NCBI GenBank assembly: GCA_002720865.1
Contig: PBIO01000013.1
Span: 1-64,000, forward strand
From: Halobacteriovorax sp.
Lineage (GTDB): Bacteria; Bdellovibrionota; Bacteriovoracia; Bacteriovoracales; Bacteriovoracaceae
Reading direction: 5' to 3'
DNA length: 64,000 bases
Shown one piece after another: positions 23,879 to 34,011 of this stretch (position 1 is the first letter of the stretch; each line of letters starts with the position of its first letter). A model generated the notes under the pieces. That model saw only the letters and a list, made by a program, of their open reading frames with translations. It was not told the DNA's origin and did not search any database. The position numbers and the translations under genes are program-made.

Positions 23879-26800
23879 CTAATCATCTGATTCTTCTATA
23901 TTCGCAGGTTTATTATTCCCTGCGCTTTGATCAGTTGCAGTTACCCTTTCATCTCTTGTCATCAGCCTACCATGTATATCATGCCCCGTTGATGCATTTA
24001 ATATATTACCCACTTGATATACAGGGGCCCGATTAAATCCGTCAGAGTCAAGTCCAGGTGCAATATCATGAATCGGAGCAAAGCCGAGGTTAACCTTTAA
24101 CCATTGTGGGGCTCGGGATCCGATATCCATCTCCCATGGGGATTCTAAATAATCAAAACTTAAACTGGTAATATGACCGGCAAGGCCGCGACCAGCTGTT
24201 GATTCGAATGACTTGATAACAACATTTTTTTCAGGTGAAAAGAAACCTTCGCCCTTTGAGCCTGTTAACCCAACTGTCTCAGCCCCCTCCATTGCCGTAC
24301 GACCCTCTGCTGCCTTAATTATTTGGGCAGACGTCATAGTCAACTTTTCAGAATATAAAAAGACTTCACCATTAAACTCTGGCGGATCTGGTAGTTCGGG
24401 ATTGTTTTCGTTTTCGCGCTGCGCGGCGACCTCCTGTTGGCGCTCAGTGTTTATCTGCGCAGTATGTTTATCATGAAGCTTAACCTTGTAGCCTGGACGA
24501 GTGGGAGATGAAGATAAATCAGCCCCTGCGGCTGCAATTGCGAATAGGGGCCCTGCACCAGAATAATAAGGGGAGCCATCGATTTCGCCTACCCAACCTG
24601 ATCTAAGAGATACATCCTGGTATCTGTCTCGTTGACCGGAATCTTCGTCAAGATCTTCAAATGCAGCAACAGTTGCCGGTGTATTATCCCTAAGTGTCAC
24701 CTCCCAGCCATCTGTAAAACCAGCTATATTACCTTTAGCATCAACTGCTTCTGATATTGGACCGAAAAAAGGAATAGACGCACCGGTGGGCATCTGTACA
24801 ACTCTATTAATCTGAGCCTTAATTTCCTTAACTCTGTCAAGGTGCTTAATATACTTATCATATGAGTCGGATGCAGTAGTCGTTATGCTGTCTATTTTAA
24901 AACTTGAATTTTCGGCGTTTTTCTCACCGATACCAAAAAGCCTGGCCATATTAAACCTGCTATAATTAGACTTAATCATGTCACCAAGACGCATCCTTAC
25001 AAGGGGAGTTGCAGTTGGGATCTGCGACATAGGCATTATAAAGTTTCGATCGCCTGATTTTACGCTTGTGCCCTTAGACCAGGTTGGGTATATCATCGTT
25101 AGTAATTTATTTAATGATACCCACATGATATCAAAATCTTCCGGACTTGTCGACGCAACTATAAATTGGATATTGATGCTTCTACTTGTCTTTTTCCATA
25201 TTTTAACATCATCGACCCTTCCATAGCCAGCTACAGAACTATATTCAGGAGAAAAATCATCAGAAAGTGAAGATAAAAATGCATGAAATGAAACTATTTC
25301 ATTTGTTCGGATATCTTGAAAATAAAATGGCATATATTCACACTCTAATTGGTTTTCAATTTTCTCTACCATCTCCCTCTTAATTCTAGGGCCTGCTTCA
25401 TTATAGCCATTCTTAGAATTAGGCGCTACGAGTGTCTTCTTATTTTTACTGGCACCGCCGCGAAGAGCAAACCCAGTAACATATGCATCAATACCTGTAC
25501 CAACTGGAAGTGAAAATTGCTCAGTTGCTATTCTAAATGAATCTGGCATTAAAAATGCGGCCGGCAGAACACTATGCCGCCAAACCAGGCGACCGTCGCC
25601 AGCTTTTACATCACGACTTTGGCCCGGGCGGTTTTCTGGTGTTGTGTCCTTATTATCAACAGCATATTTTTTAGCACCGGACTTGAGGCTGACTATTACG
25701 TCACCAAGTTTAATAAGTGTTATAAAAAACGTTACAGTTTTTGAACTAAAAAATGCGTTTAATATCCCGATCACTGATGAGATTGCACCTGTCACACTAT
25801 TCGGCATTGCCAAAATAGCATCAGACATTTGTTCAACATCTCTTATGACACCCCTTGTTATCGTCGCATAGTAGCCGGCCGATATTATATTATTCATTAA
25901 TGCGTCTAGAACATCTTTGGCAACAGGTGCACCTGTATTTTCAACATTAATCCCATAAAATGCCATTAGGCCGCGCCACACGAATGAAAATGGCCCTCCG
26001 GAGCTATTTTTTTGATTTTTTAATTCAGGAATTCCGCATAGGGATGAAAACATGGAAAACCATGGATTTTGCTTTAAGTGTCTACCTTTTTCTAGATTCC
26101 AGGGTGTTTTGGGATCAACGTCGGGAGATGCAGCCGGTTGTAACATTGCTAATGCAGTCATAATTGTTCCTAAGACCGCGGCGCCTGCTGCCATGGCAAC
26201 GAAGTTAGCTGCAGCCACCTGTATCATTCCCATAGGCAGGGGACCTGAAAATGGCTCACCTGGATGATTTAAGTGTCCGTATGATTTATTATTATTTTCT
26301 AATAAATCTGTTGCACCCTCTTCTCCAGCCATAAGTGTATCTGCAAATCCCTTTGTTGCATCTCCACTATTTCCTCCTTCTAGAAAATCCATATGTGTAT
26401 AGTCAGTTGTGCCTTCTTTGTCCATGACATACTGAGCACGAAGTTCATGAGCTTCAGGTAATAATGGAACATAAGGAATTCCCATCTGACCAAGAGGGTT
26501 GATTACAGCACCATCGACACTATCATCCATCATTTGAAAGTCTGCAGTACCTGCCATCATTAGACGGCGACCTATTTTTCTAAGCTCTGAAACTTTCATT
26601 AAATCTGTTGGGCTTGCTTGCCCTTCTACAGTAGGTTGATTTGTGTATTTCCCTAATTCTCTATGAAGACCACCTAATGTACCCTGGGTTGCAGAAGAAA
26701 AACCACCGTCCTTAATATAGGGGCTACCTTCGACAGGATGGAATCGATTATTCTTTAATATAGCGCTGGTTCGTTTTTGAATTACGGTAGGTGCATCTGA

Positions 26801-27394
26801 TTCTGCCCACGTTTTTCCCTGGGGGTTCTTTATTTCACCCGGGACCTCAGGGATATTGCTATATAGTGTATGACCGATACCGTGGTGTCGCTTAAAGGCT
26901 GGTTTTATTGCTGGAACTTCATGATTACCACCAAAATCTGATTCCCCTAATCTGTCAAAATGATGCTCCTGAACCCCTCCTGGAATATTTTCAGCAGCCT
27001 TAAGTACATCATCAACAAATGTCCTTGTTGTCCCATCAGCAGGATTCCCTGATTGGTGTGATGGAGTTAATGCCGGCGTCCCTTTCCTAACTTGTACCCT
27101 AGAGGTACCTGCAAGTACTTCACCTTCGGTAAACGTCATATCGTTACCTGTGGGTGTTGTATGTACAGGTGAATCTACGAAAGTATCGGAAATGTTATAA
27201 TTGTTTTCCCTGGTAAGGTTCCCTAAGTAAGAGCCTAATGTCTCTTTAGTAGCAACTTTACCCGGGTTCTCTGCCAAAGTATCAGGAATATCATCACCTG
27301 AGTTTAGTTTAGAGTCGTCACCACCGGTGCTTGGGTCAGGATTCAAGACTGGCCCATACTGTTGTTCATCAAATGGCGGCTTCGGAGAGGACAT
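23879..27394 (-). CDS. Giant baseplate/tail structural protein
   Basis: 1171 residues, unknown family. The N-terminal 400 are low-complexity and loop-like, Gly/Pro/Asn-rich. A hydrophobic Ala-rich stretch lies around 390-415 (MIQVAAANFVAMAAGAAVLG). A more conserved-looking core follows around 690-800 (EYMPFYFQDIRTNEIVSFHA, then GYGRVDDVKIWKKTSRSINI), which resembles baseplate proteins next to the tape measure in other large myoviruses. It is followed directly by the LysM-like gene. A possible functional counterpart of T4 gp48/gp54 (tube initiation) is suggested by position only. Confidence 0.5.
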   Translation of the reverse strand: MSSPKPPFDEQQYGPVLNPDPSTGGDDSKLNSGDDIPDTLAENPGKVATKETLGSYLGNLTRENNYNISDTFVDSPVHTTPTGNDMTFTEGEVLAGTSRVQVRKGTPALTPSHQSGNPADGTTRTFVDDVLKAAENIPGGVQEHHFDRLGESDFGGNHEVPAIKPAFKRHHGIGHTLYSNIPEVPGEIKNPQGKTWAESDAPTVIQKRTSAILKNNRFHPVEGSPYIKDGGFSSATQGTLGGLHRELGKYTNQPTVEGQASPTDLMKVSELRKIGRRLMMAGTADFQMMDDSVDGAVINPLGQMGIPYVPLLPEAHELRAQYVMDKEGTTDYTHMDFLEGGNSGDATKGFADTLMAGEEGATDLLENNNKSYGHLNHPGEPFSGPLPMGMIQVAAANFVAMAAGAAVLGTIMTALAMLQPAASPDVDPKTPWNLEKGRHLKQNPWFSMFSSLCGIPELKNQKNSSGGPFSFVWRGLMAFYGINVENTGAPVAKDVLDALMNNIISAGYYATITRGVIRDVEQMSDAILAMPNSVTGAISSVIGILNAFFSSKTVTFFITLIKLGDVIVSLKSGAKKYAVDNKDTTPENRPGQSRDVKAGDGRLVWRHSVLPAAFLMPDSFRIATEQFSLPVGTGIDAYVTGFALRGGASKNKKTLVAPNSKNGYNEAGPRIKREMVEKIENQLECEYMPFYFQDIRTNEIVSFHAFLSSLSDDFSPEYSSVAGYGRVDDVKIWKKTSRSINIQFIVASTSPEDFDIMWVSLNKLLTMIYPTWSKGTSVKSGDRNFIMPMSQIPTATPLVRMRLGDMIKSNYSRFNMARLFGIGEKNAENSSFKIDSITTTASDSYDKYIKHLDRVKEIKAQINRVVQMPTGASIPFFGPISEAVDAKGNIAGFTDGWEVTLRDNTPATVAAFEDLDEDSGQRDRYQDVSLRSGWVGEIDGSPYYSGAGPLFAIAAAGADLSSSPTRPGYKVKLHDKHTAQINTERQQEVAAQRENENNPELPDPPEFNGEVFLYSEKLTMTSAQIIKAAEGRTAMEGAETVGLTGSKGEGFFSPEKNVVIKSFESTAGRGLAGHITSLSFDYLESPWEMDIGSRAPQWLKVNLGFAPIHDIAPGLDSDGFNRAPVYQVGNILNASTGHDIHGRLMTRDERVTATDQSAGNNKPANIEESDD

Positions 27395-27395
27395 T

Positions 27396-27719
27396 CTATT
27401 TCTCTTCTTTACTCATCTCTTTAATAATATCATCATATGATTTTTCGGGTTTAAGTTTATGCAAGTTTTTTTGCAATTCTTCCCTAGATGATGGATCATT
27501 AATTAGTTCTGCTAATTTAATTATCATGGGTTGAAAATCGTTGAGAATTTTTCTTCCTTGGGCCATAATAGCTTCTCGATTTTCATCTGTCAATTCTTCA
27601 CCAGATTCTTTTGCGGCTTGTGCAGCTGCCTCCAGTGTTGTTTTAATCTCTGGAGACTCTTCAAACTGCTTACGCATATTATCAATAAGTTCCTGTGTAT
27701 CAATTAATTTTTCACTCAT
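27396..27719 (-). CDS. Small helical protein between tape measure and baseplate genes
   Basis: 107 residues, highly charged, predicted all-helical. No family is recognised. It lies 14 bases after the tape measure gene and 1 base before the giant baseplate gene, so it may be a tail assembly factor. It starts at an ATG with a modest ribosome site (AAAGGATATAAA). Confidence 0.55.
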   Translation of the reverse strand: MSEKLIDTQELIDNMRKQFEESPEIKTTLEAAAQAAKESGEELTDENREAIMAQGRKILNDFQPMIIKLAELINDPSSREELQKNLHKLKPEKSYDDIIKEMSKEEK

Positions 27720-27733
27720 TTTATATCCTTTTT

Positions 27734-30700
27734 TTAGCGTGTATCGGCCGTAACATTCGACATACTGGTTGCGCTGCCCCTATCTGTTGAAGCTATAGCG
27801 TTGCGATCGGCAACGTTTAACCTTGTTACCCTAAACGCAGGATCCTGTTGCGTAGCAAGGCCTGTAGATATATCTTTCGCGTCCATGGTAAGATTTAATA
27901 CAACGTTGACATTAATGGGAGAATGACGTATACGTACTGTTTGTTCATCTAATCTTAGATTCCTTCCGAATCTATCAAGGTTTGCAGACAAACGTACCGG
28001 TGACGTATTTTGCAGGCTTTCAGAAATTACATTATAATCAGTAATCATTTGTGTAATAGCCCTGATCGTTGTGCCACTTACCCTTGTATCTAGACTATCT
28101 TTTGCAGTCTCGATAAATTCTGCGTACTTTTCAGTAAAACTAGCTAGCCTTGATACTGCTGAGCGACTACGGCCCATACCTCTACTGTGTTGTGCAATTC
28201 CGGAGGTGGCTATTACTTCAATTAGCTTTGGTATTGTATTAGGGTTTGATCCTGATGCAGGTGAAAATACCTGAATCATTGTGCCTACAAGGCTTCTAAT
28301 AACTGCAGCTGATGAAGAATCTGTTTCACCCTTCAGGCCTTTTAGTTTTTCTAATGTATCACCAAACTTAACGACGGCTTCCATCGCCATTCCAACAATC
28401 TTCATTTTGTATATAACGCGGCGGGGATTCTGGATGGATTCTGCAGCCTCTGTAACTGAGCTTATTAAACGAGGCAAATGACTACGCACTGCCCAAACGA
28501 TATCAGATATTGTTGATGTCATTGTAGATATGCGCCTGGAAAAACTAGCATCAGGCATTTCATCTTCTGATGGCATTAAACCGTATAGTTTCTTTATTGT
28601 GGTACCAAACTTGACAACCATATCCATTGCCATACCGACAATCTTCATCTTAGGCTCCATTGCTGCCGGATCGGTTATAGATTCAGCAGCTTGTACTACC
28701 GCGGTGACTAAGCTTCTCATATTAGTTCTCATTGCACTTGAAACTACACTCATAACTGTAGAGAATCGACTCATCATCTCAGAGATTGGGGGTGGATCAT
28801 CTAAGAATCCTGTCTCACCGGCCATATCCTGCGCAATCTTAAACATTGTCTTCATGGTCTTACCAACCTTTGAAACAACTTCGATAGCCATGCCGACAAT
28901 CTTCATCTTAGGCTCCATTTCAGCAGGATTTGTAATTGAATCGGCCGCTGCTTTAACATGGCGTACCATCTCTGGAATATATGATGATACGGCGCGCATA
29001 ATTGTACGAATAAAGTCGGCCATGGCCCTTATAACCTCTGGTGCATTTCCGGAAGCCGTTGTCGTTGAACTTGAAGAAGAAGAAAAGATTCCTGAGGATG
29101 ATCTTTTTGTTACTTTCTTAATTGCATCAAAAAATGAATCTGGAGGCATCATAGATTGAACCATAGTTCCAATAGCACCCATCAATTTTCCTACTGATGC
29201 AGCTTTGGCCATATCATCTTCTGAGAAGTCTTTGACTATTTCAATAATTGATGTAATAAGTGTACTAACACCGGATATTAAACCGTTTATCATTCCGGAT
29301 GCTGCATCAATTACAGCACCAGCTGCGCTAGCATCACTAAACTTAGATACATCAACATTGACTAGCTGTACAGCAACGTTGGCTAGCGTTCCTATGATTT
29401 CAAATGCTGCACCTAAAGCTTCCATCTTCGAAGATAGACTAGCTGGATCATTTATCTCTATTGCTGATAACGCACCAACTGCTGGGGCAAACTCGCCGGC
29501 TATCTTATCACCGAAATCCCCGATCTTATTAAATCCTTTCATAAGGATTTTGCCGATAAACGGAAGTGTAAATGGTAATAACGCAATTGATAAAAGTGCT
29601 GCCTTACCAATCACACCAAAAAATTCACCTAATACTTTCGTCTGCTCTGATAGGGCGGGGGTTAAAACACCTCTGGTTGCAGAACTAAACTCTCCAAGCT
29701 TTGTTAAAAACCCACCTTCTTTTGTTAGAGCACCCACAAATGCAACAACACCTGGAATCATTTTTGAACCGATGTATCCGCCAACCCCCGCTAAAACAGC
29801 AGCTAGGCCGGCTATACCGACATTTGCAAATATACTCCCAAGATAGGCAAACATTTTATTTGTTTTCCCCCATTTTACAGACTTGCCGGCATCATATACA
29901 GCTTTTATCTTACCTATAGTGTCTGGTAGGCCTAACAACATGGGTGCCATCAAGACTAGCCCTAGGACACCGATCAATGCGCCGGCTCCGCCGACAATTG
30001 CTGCTAAGCCGGCTGAACCAAGATCATAAAATAAATCTCCCATGGATCCAAAAACTTTCGCAGTCTTCTTCCAGTCAATATTCATCCCTTGAATCATTCC
30101 TACAACATTGTTTAGAAACTCTAATACGGGAGGAAGAGCTAATAAGAAATATACCATAAGGCCGAGGCCAACTGCACCAACTATAGCTGATAAGCCTCCG
30201 AGTGCGGCCGCGGACGCAGCTATGGCTAATGACCCAAACATTGAAGCTACCCGGACAAATGTTTTTGCAGTCTTCTTCCAGTCAATATTCATTGAAGATA
30301 GTTGGGTGCCGACAGCGCCGATTGCATCAACAATACTTGGCATTGCAGCAAGAAAAAGTGCACCGGCAACTACACCCGCAATTGCAATTGGAAATTGGGG
30401 AAGCATTAACCCTATTAATGTTACTGCACCGACCAGCGCTGCCAATGCTATAGCACCGATAGCAACAGCACCAAGGCCCATTGCAACTGCTTTAGGATCT
30501 GATATTTGTTTTGCTTGTTCGCCTACGGCAATTAATGCATGAATAAAGCCTCGCGCAGCAGCATATAGTAAGACTGGTGCCAATAAAATACCAGCTGTGG
30601 CTAATAGCATAGCTGGGCCGGTTGCACCCAAGGCAGCGCCGACCGCAATAAGGCCGAGTAACGCTAGAGCAGCCATGCCTAACGCGGCCATACCCCAGAC

Positions 30701-33385
30701 AACCTTTATTGGATCCAGCATTGCCATTGATGCAGAAACAGCCAATAATGCTAGGGCAAAGGCGACCCCACCGACTGTCAACAATGCGGCGCCGGCTAGC
30801 ATACCAACTAATGAAGCAACCATTAGCTCTTTAGTTGCACCAAGACCAGCGGTAACCGCAATCATCAATGCTAAAGCACCAGATGCCATGGCTAACCCTA
30901 AGAAACCCATTACTAATTGCATAGGTGGAACTAATGATATTATTTTTGCAACTGCGACCATTGCCAATGAGAATAATATCATTGATGTTCCCATTACTAC
31001 AGCTAATGCTGCCATAGCAAGGCCGGCTTTTATAATTGTGCCTGGTTTTAGATTGGCAATACGTTCAAAAAATCCCTTAATACCTTCTGCCAAAGCGCCG
31101 AAGCCGCTCTTTAAAGCTTTTCCCAAACTGCCTGCCTGTGTTCCGCTTCCTACCTGTGATGCAGCCGATGATGTTGCAGATCCAAAAAACCCAGCAATTA
31201 CACTGCCAACTTTTGCAGCAACAGCGCCTTTAACAGCTGAAAGTGTTGCAACTAACAACATCTTTCCTATTACAACACTAGCATATGCTGCACCGATTTT
31301 AACAATTGGGCCTTTGTACTTTGTCCAGATCGTCATTAAAAGATTCTTAACAGCATCGACTAAAACTGGAACTGCTTCCTGAATTGCTGCCCATGAAGCT
31401 ATGAACGCGTTCTTTAGGGCTTCCCCCATAGATCCCATAGCTGGAGATCCAGGGTTTGCTATAAAATCTGCTATCTTATTAATGACACTTGTTAAACCCT
31501 GAATTACCATTGGAATAGCTGCCATGAACATAATAGCTAATGTTCCAAAAAATTTCTTTGCACCATCTAAGAACATAGAGCCGGCGCCACCATTGGATGC
31601 AAAGAAATCAGAAAAATTTTGTTTTAATCCGTCCAGCAACGTCCCTATGCCTGCCTGGGGATCTGTCTTTAGTCTATCACAAAAATCCCTAAATGTCCGT
31701 ATTACACCTTGCATTAGGTCATGGAACTTTACGGGATCAAACATGTCCCGCAAAGCTTTCACCATATCTATTACACCCGGAAACCTTGTTATAAACAAGT
31801 TCCCTAATGCCATGGCACCGTGAAAAACTACTCTCAGAGAAGCGCGCAGATTCTGGAGCAGCTCCCTAAATTCTTTTGTATACATGACCCCACGCATGAA
31901 GCCTTTTATTAACGCATCAAAGAATCCTGTAAATTGATGACCCAATTCTACTGCACGTTCAATAGACTTTGACAATGTCTTCATTGCCTCAGCTTGGCTC
32001 ATGGGGCCTTTCTCAGCTTTCTTACTTTCTTTTAAGACATCATCATACCCCAGATTCTGGTTTGATAATGCCAACTTCGTTGCATTTTCATCAAGGCCCA
32101 TCTGGCTAGATAATAACTTAAGTTCTTGCCGGCTAAGATCCTCAACACTTTTCCCTGTCTGGAAAAATGCATTACGTAACATTTCCATACGCTTCGCCGG
32201 ATCTTGTTCTTGCATCATCTTCATAGCATCAACATTCATGCCAAATGCCTGTGACAACATTGATGCAGACTTTGCAGCATCCTCAAAGTTGTCAAACTTA
32301 TCGATTAACCCAGTTAACGCCTTGACTTCAATCCCTAGCTTGTGTGCATAAACTGAAACTTGTGCTAGTTGTTTGGGAGCCATTTGGCCGAAGTGACCAA
32401 CATCGGCAGCCATTTGTGCCATGTCTTGTGCAATTTCTTTGCCTGCTATACCGAAAGCGTCACCCATTTGTAGGGAGTAATTTGATACTTCTTGTAATGT
32501 CTCTTTTAATGACCTACCGGTTGTCCTCGCAAGATTAGCAAGGGCACCAGTCTGTTCTCCAGATATCCCTAATCCCTTAGTAAATGCAACAAACTCTGGA
32601 CCCATTGCAGCAATTTCACTTTTAAAATGATGAAATGCAGGACCCATTCCATGAGCTTGCTCACCAAGATAAGCTAAAGCCTTTGCTGCTCCCTCTGGGC
32701 CGAACCCAAACATTTTGGACATTGATAGGCCAGTACCTGCAACATTGCCAGCCTCAGACTTAAGTGATTTGAAACTACCAATTACAGCCTTACCGGGACC
32801 ACTAGACAGATCTCCGAATTGCTTTCTTACATTTTCATACTCTTGACGTAAAGCTAGTCCAGCCTGAGCTGCATCATTGGCCATTTGAGTCAGGCCACCA
32901 AGTAATCTAAATGGTGCCTTTATAATTGCAGTACCGACACCGGCAATGCCACTAGTTAGGCTACCTATAAATTTAAGTGTAGATCTAATTTGGGCGCCGG
33001 CGCCACGGAATGCATCAACAAGTCCGACGCCTAGTCCGACTGCACCAACCCGGGCGGGTGTAAAAGCTTTTGTTAGCTTTTGTAATGCGGTTTGGCTTTG
33101 CTGTATTTTCTTATTAGATTTTGTTGTAGAATCGCCAAGCGATGTTTGGGCAGTTGCCATATCAGACGCTGCATCGGCCGCGGCTGCCATGCCCTTACGA
33201 ATACCCTCAATGCGCTCTTCCATGCCATCAAGATCTTGACAGTCGAGTGCTGAACAAAGTTCTTTGGCTAGCTTAGCTTGCCCAGTAACATATGCTTCCT
33301 GCTGCTTTAGCATAGAGGAACGCTTAGCAAGAACTGAATTAATTTCTTGTTGTATTTTTAACTGTGCGCCAAGATCATCAGCCAT
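27734..33385 (-). CDS. Tape measure protein
   Basis: 1883 residues, the longest gene. A charged coiled-coil N-terminus (about 1-110) leads into a long Ala/Gly-rich region with many hydrophobic helices (about 600-1250), as in tape measure proteins that span the tail lumen and later contact the host membrane. Internal repeats are visible: MNIDWKKTAK occurs twice and a related KWGKTNKMF once (about 1030-1200); a KMKIVGMA unit occurs three times (about 1500-1740), spaced by roughly 90 residues. At about 0.15 nm per residue the tail would be near 280 nm. It follows the tube, chaperone and an 84-residue gene, the usual order. Confidence 0.88.
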   Translation of the reverse strand: MADDLGAQLKIQQEINSVLAKRSSMLKQQEAYVTGQAKLAKELCSALDCQDLDGMEERIEGIRKGMAAAADAASDMATAQTSLGDSTTKSNKKIQQSQTALQKLTKAFTPARVGAVGLGVGLVDAFRGAGAQIRSTLKFIGSLTSGIAGVGTAIIKAPFRLLGGLTQMANDAAQAGLALRQEYENVRKQFGDLSSGPGKAVIGSFKSLKSEAGNVAGTGLSMSKMFGFGPEGAAKALAYLGEQAHGMGPAFHHFKSEIAAMGPEFVAFTKGLGISGEQTGALANLARTTGRSLKETLQEVSNYSLQMGDAFGIAGKEIAQDMAQMAADVGHFGQMAPKQLAQVSVYAHKLGIEVKALTGLIDKFDNFEDAAKSASMLSQAFGMNVDAMKMMQEQDPAKRMEMLRNAFFQTGKSVEDLSRQELKLLSSQMGLDENATKLALSNQNLGYDDVLKESKKAEKGPMSQAEAMKTLSKSIERAVELGHQFTGFFDALIKGFMRGVMYTKEFRELLQNLRASLRVVFHGAMALGNLFITRFPGVIDMVKALRDMFDPVKFHDLMQGVIRTFRDFCDRLKTDPQAGIGTLLDGLKQNFSDFFASNGGAGSMFLDGAKKFFGTLAIMFMAAIPMVIQGLTSVINKIADFIANPGSPAMGSMGEALKNAFIASWAAIQEAVPVLVDAVKNLLMTIWTKYKGPIVKIGAAYASVVIGKMLLVATLSAVKGAVAAKVGSVIAGFFGSATSSAASQVGSGTQAGSLGKALKSGFGALAEGIKGFFERIANLKPGTIIKAGLAMAALAVVMGTSMILFSLAMVAVAKIISLVPPMQLVMGFLGLAMASGALALMIAVTAGLGATKELMVASLVGMLAGAALLTVGGVAFALALLAVSASMAMLDPIKVVWGMAALGMAALALLGLIAVGAALGATGPAMLLATAGILLAPVLLYAAARGFIHALIAVGEQAKQISDPKAVAMGLGAVAIGAIALAALVGAVTLIGLMLPQFPIAIAGVVAGALFLAAMPSIVDAIGAVGTQLSSMNIDWKKTAKTFVRVASMFGSLAIAASAAALGGLSAIVGAVGLGLMVYFLLALPPVLEFLNNVVGMIQGMNIDWKKTAKVFGSMGDLFYDLGSAGLAAIVGGAGALIGVLGLVLMAPMLLGLPDTIGKIKAVYDAGKSVKWGKTNKMFAYLGSIFANVGIAGLAAVLAGVGGYIGSKMIPGVVAFVGALTKEGGFLTKLGEFSSATRGVLTPALSEQTKVLGEFFGVIGKAALLSIALLPFTLPFIGKILMKGFNKIGDFGDKIAGEFAPAVGALSAIEINDPASLSSKMEALGAAFEIIGTLANVAVQLVNVDVSKFSDASAAGAVIDAASGMINGLISGVSTLITSIIEIVKDFSEDDMAKAASVGKLMGAIGTMVQSMMPPDSFFDAIKKVTKRSSSGIFSSSSSSTTTASGNAPEVIRAMADFIRTIMRAVSSYIPEMVRHVKAAADSITNPAEMEPKMKIVGMAIEVVSKVGKTMKTMFKIAQDMAGETGFLDDPPPISEMMSRFSTVMSVVSSAMRTNMRSLVTAVVQAAESITDPAAMEPKMKIVGMAMDMVVKFGTTIKKLYGLMPSEDEMPDASFSRRISTMTSTISDIVWAVRSHLPRLISSVTEAAESIQNPRRVIYKMKIVGMAMEAVVKFGDTLEKLKGLKGETDSSSAAVIRSLVGTMIQVFSPASGSNPNTIPKLIEVIATSGIAQHSRGMGRSRSAVSRLASFTEKYAEFIETAKDSLDTRVSGTTIRAITQMITDYNVISESLQNTSPVRLSANLDRFGRNLRLDEQTVRIRHSPINVNVVLNLTMDAKDISTGLATQQDPAFRVTRLNVADRNAIASTDRGSATSMSNVTADTR

Positions 33386-33455
33386 TTAAGCAAACCTCAC
33401 CTGTAATAACCTTATATGAGTATATAGGCTAGTAGTAAAATTTCTAGACTGTTCT

Positions 33456-33710
33456 TTATAGCAACCAGGGTGTACCTACTACTTCTAGAAATTGCCTAGA
33501 GGCAACCCTCTTTTTATCTAGTAGCTCAACGACCCTTTCCATACTAGCGGTTGAACTAGTTAATTCTTCGTATAGATTTTTAGATGTTGTAATTACATTT
33601 TGGCAGGTTTTTATTTTTTCCGGACTACCACTTAAACGTACATTGGTCTCTTTGCCCAATATATACGCTGCAGCTGCTGCCTGAAACCGTTTCATATTAT
33701 TTGTGGCCAT
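33456..33710 (-). CDS. Small hypothetical tail-assembly region protein
   Basis: 84 residues, helical, no recognised domain. It has a clear GGGAG ribosome site. It sits between the frameshifted chaperone gene and the tape measure gene, a position that suggests an assembly or tape-measure-binding role. Confidence 0.55.
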   Translation of the reverse strand: MATNNMKRFQAAAAAYILGKETNVRLSGSPEKIKTCQNVITTSKNLYEELTSSTASMERVVELLDKKRVASRQFLEVVGTPWLL

Positions 33711-33747
33711 AATTAACTCCCTTAATACTTTATTAACTATGGCGGTC

Positions 33748-34011
33748 CTAAGTGAAACGCCTTAATCTAGATGGTACTTGTGCACGCTGCCTACCCATCA
33801 GTGACCTAGCATCAGGAGAATTTGCATGTGCTGCCCTAGATGCGCCCTGATTACTTTCATTGGCGCGTTTAATTTCCTTATTAATTCTATCTAAAAACCA
33901 TAGTCTTTCCCAAATAGGAAGCATATATGCCTCTGAATAGGTAAAACCCATGTAATACATTAATAAGAAAATTTGTTCTAAGTATACTTCCTTATCACTC
34001 GGCGTCAGGCC
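33748..34011 (-). CDS. Tail assembly chaperone, downstream (T) part, probably made by frameshift
   Basis: From the slippery T-run at 34012-34018 the downstream frame stays open for 87 residues: GLTPSDKEVYLEQIFLL, then MYYMGFTYSEAYMLPIWERL to the stop. An ATG exists at 33960, but no ribosome site is seen before it, which argues against independent initiation. This frame is reached from the upstream gp26-like gene by a +1 or -2 shift. The gene order (tube, G, GT, tape measure) matches the conserved tail assembly chaperone pair of tailed phages. The fused product would be about 365 residues. Confidence 0.6.
   Translation of the reverse strand, partial: GLTPSDKEVYLEQIFLLMYYMGFTYSEAYMLPIWERLWFLDRINKEIKRANESNQGASRAAHANSPDARSLMGRQRAQVPSRLRRFT

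Noticed and set aside
28530-31382. Several plus-strand open frames opposite the tape measure gene
   Set aside because: Ala/Gly-rich helical coding on the minus strand removes stops on the plus strand. The translations are low-complexity Ala/Ile/Pro sequence with no motif.
33734-33752. TAACTATGGCGGTCCTAAG, close to the 23S rRNA segment recognised by I-CeuI (17 of 19 bases)
   Set aside because: It overlaps the stop of the frameshift gene, and no surrounding rRNA-like sequence or homing endonuclease gene is present. Probably chance.
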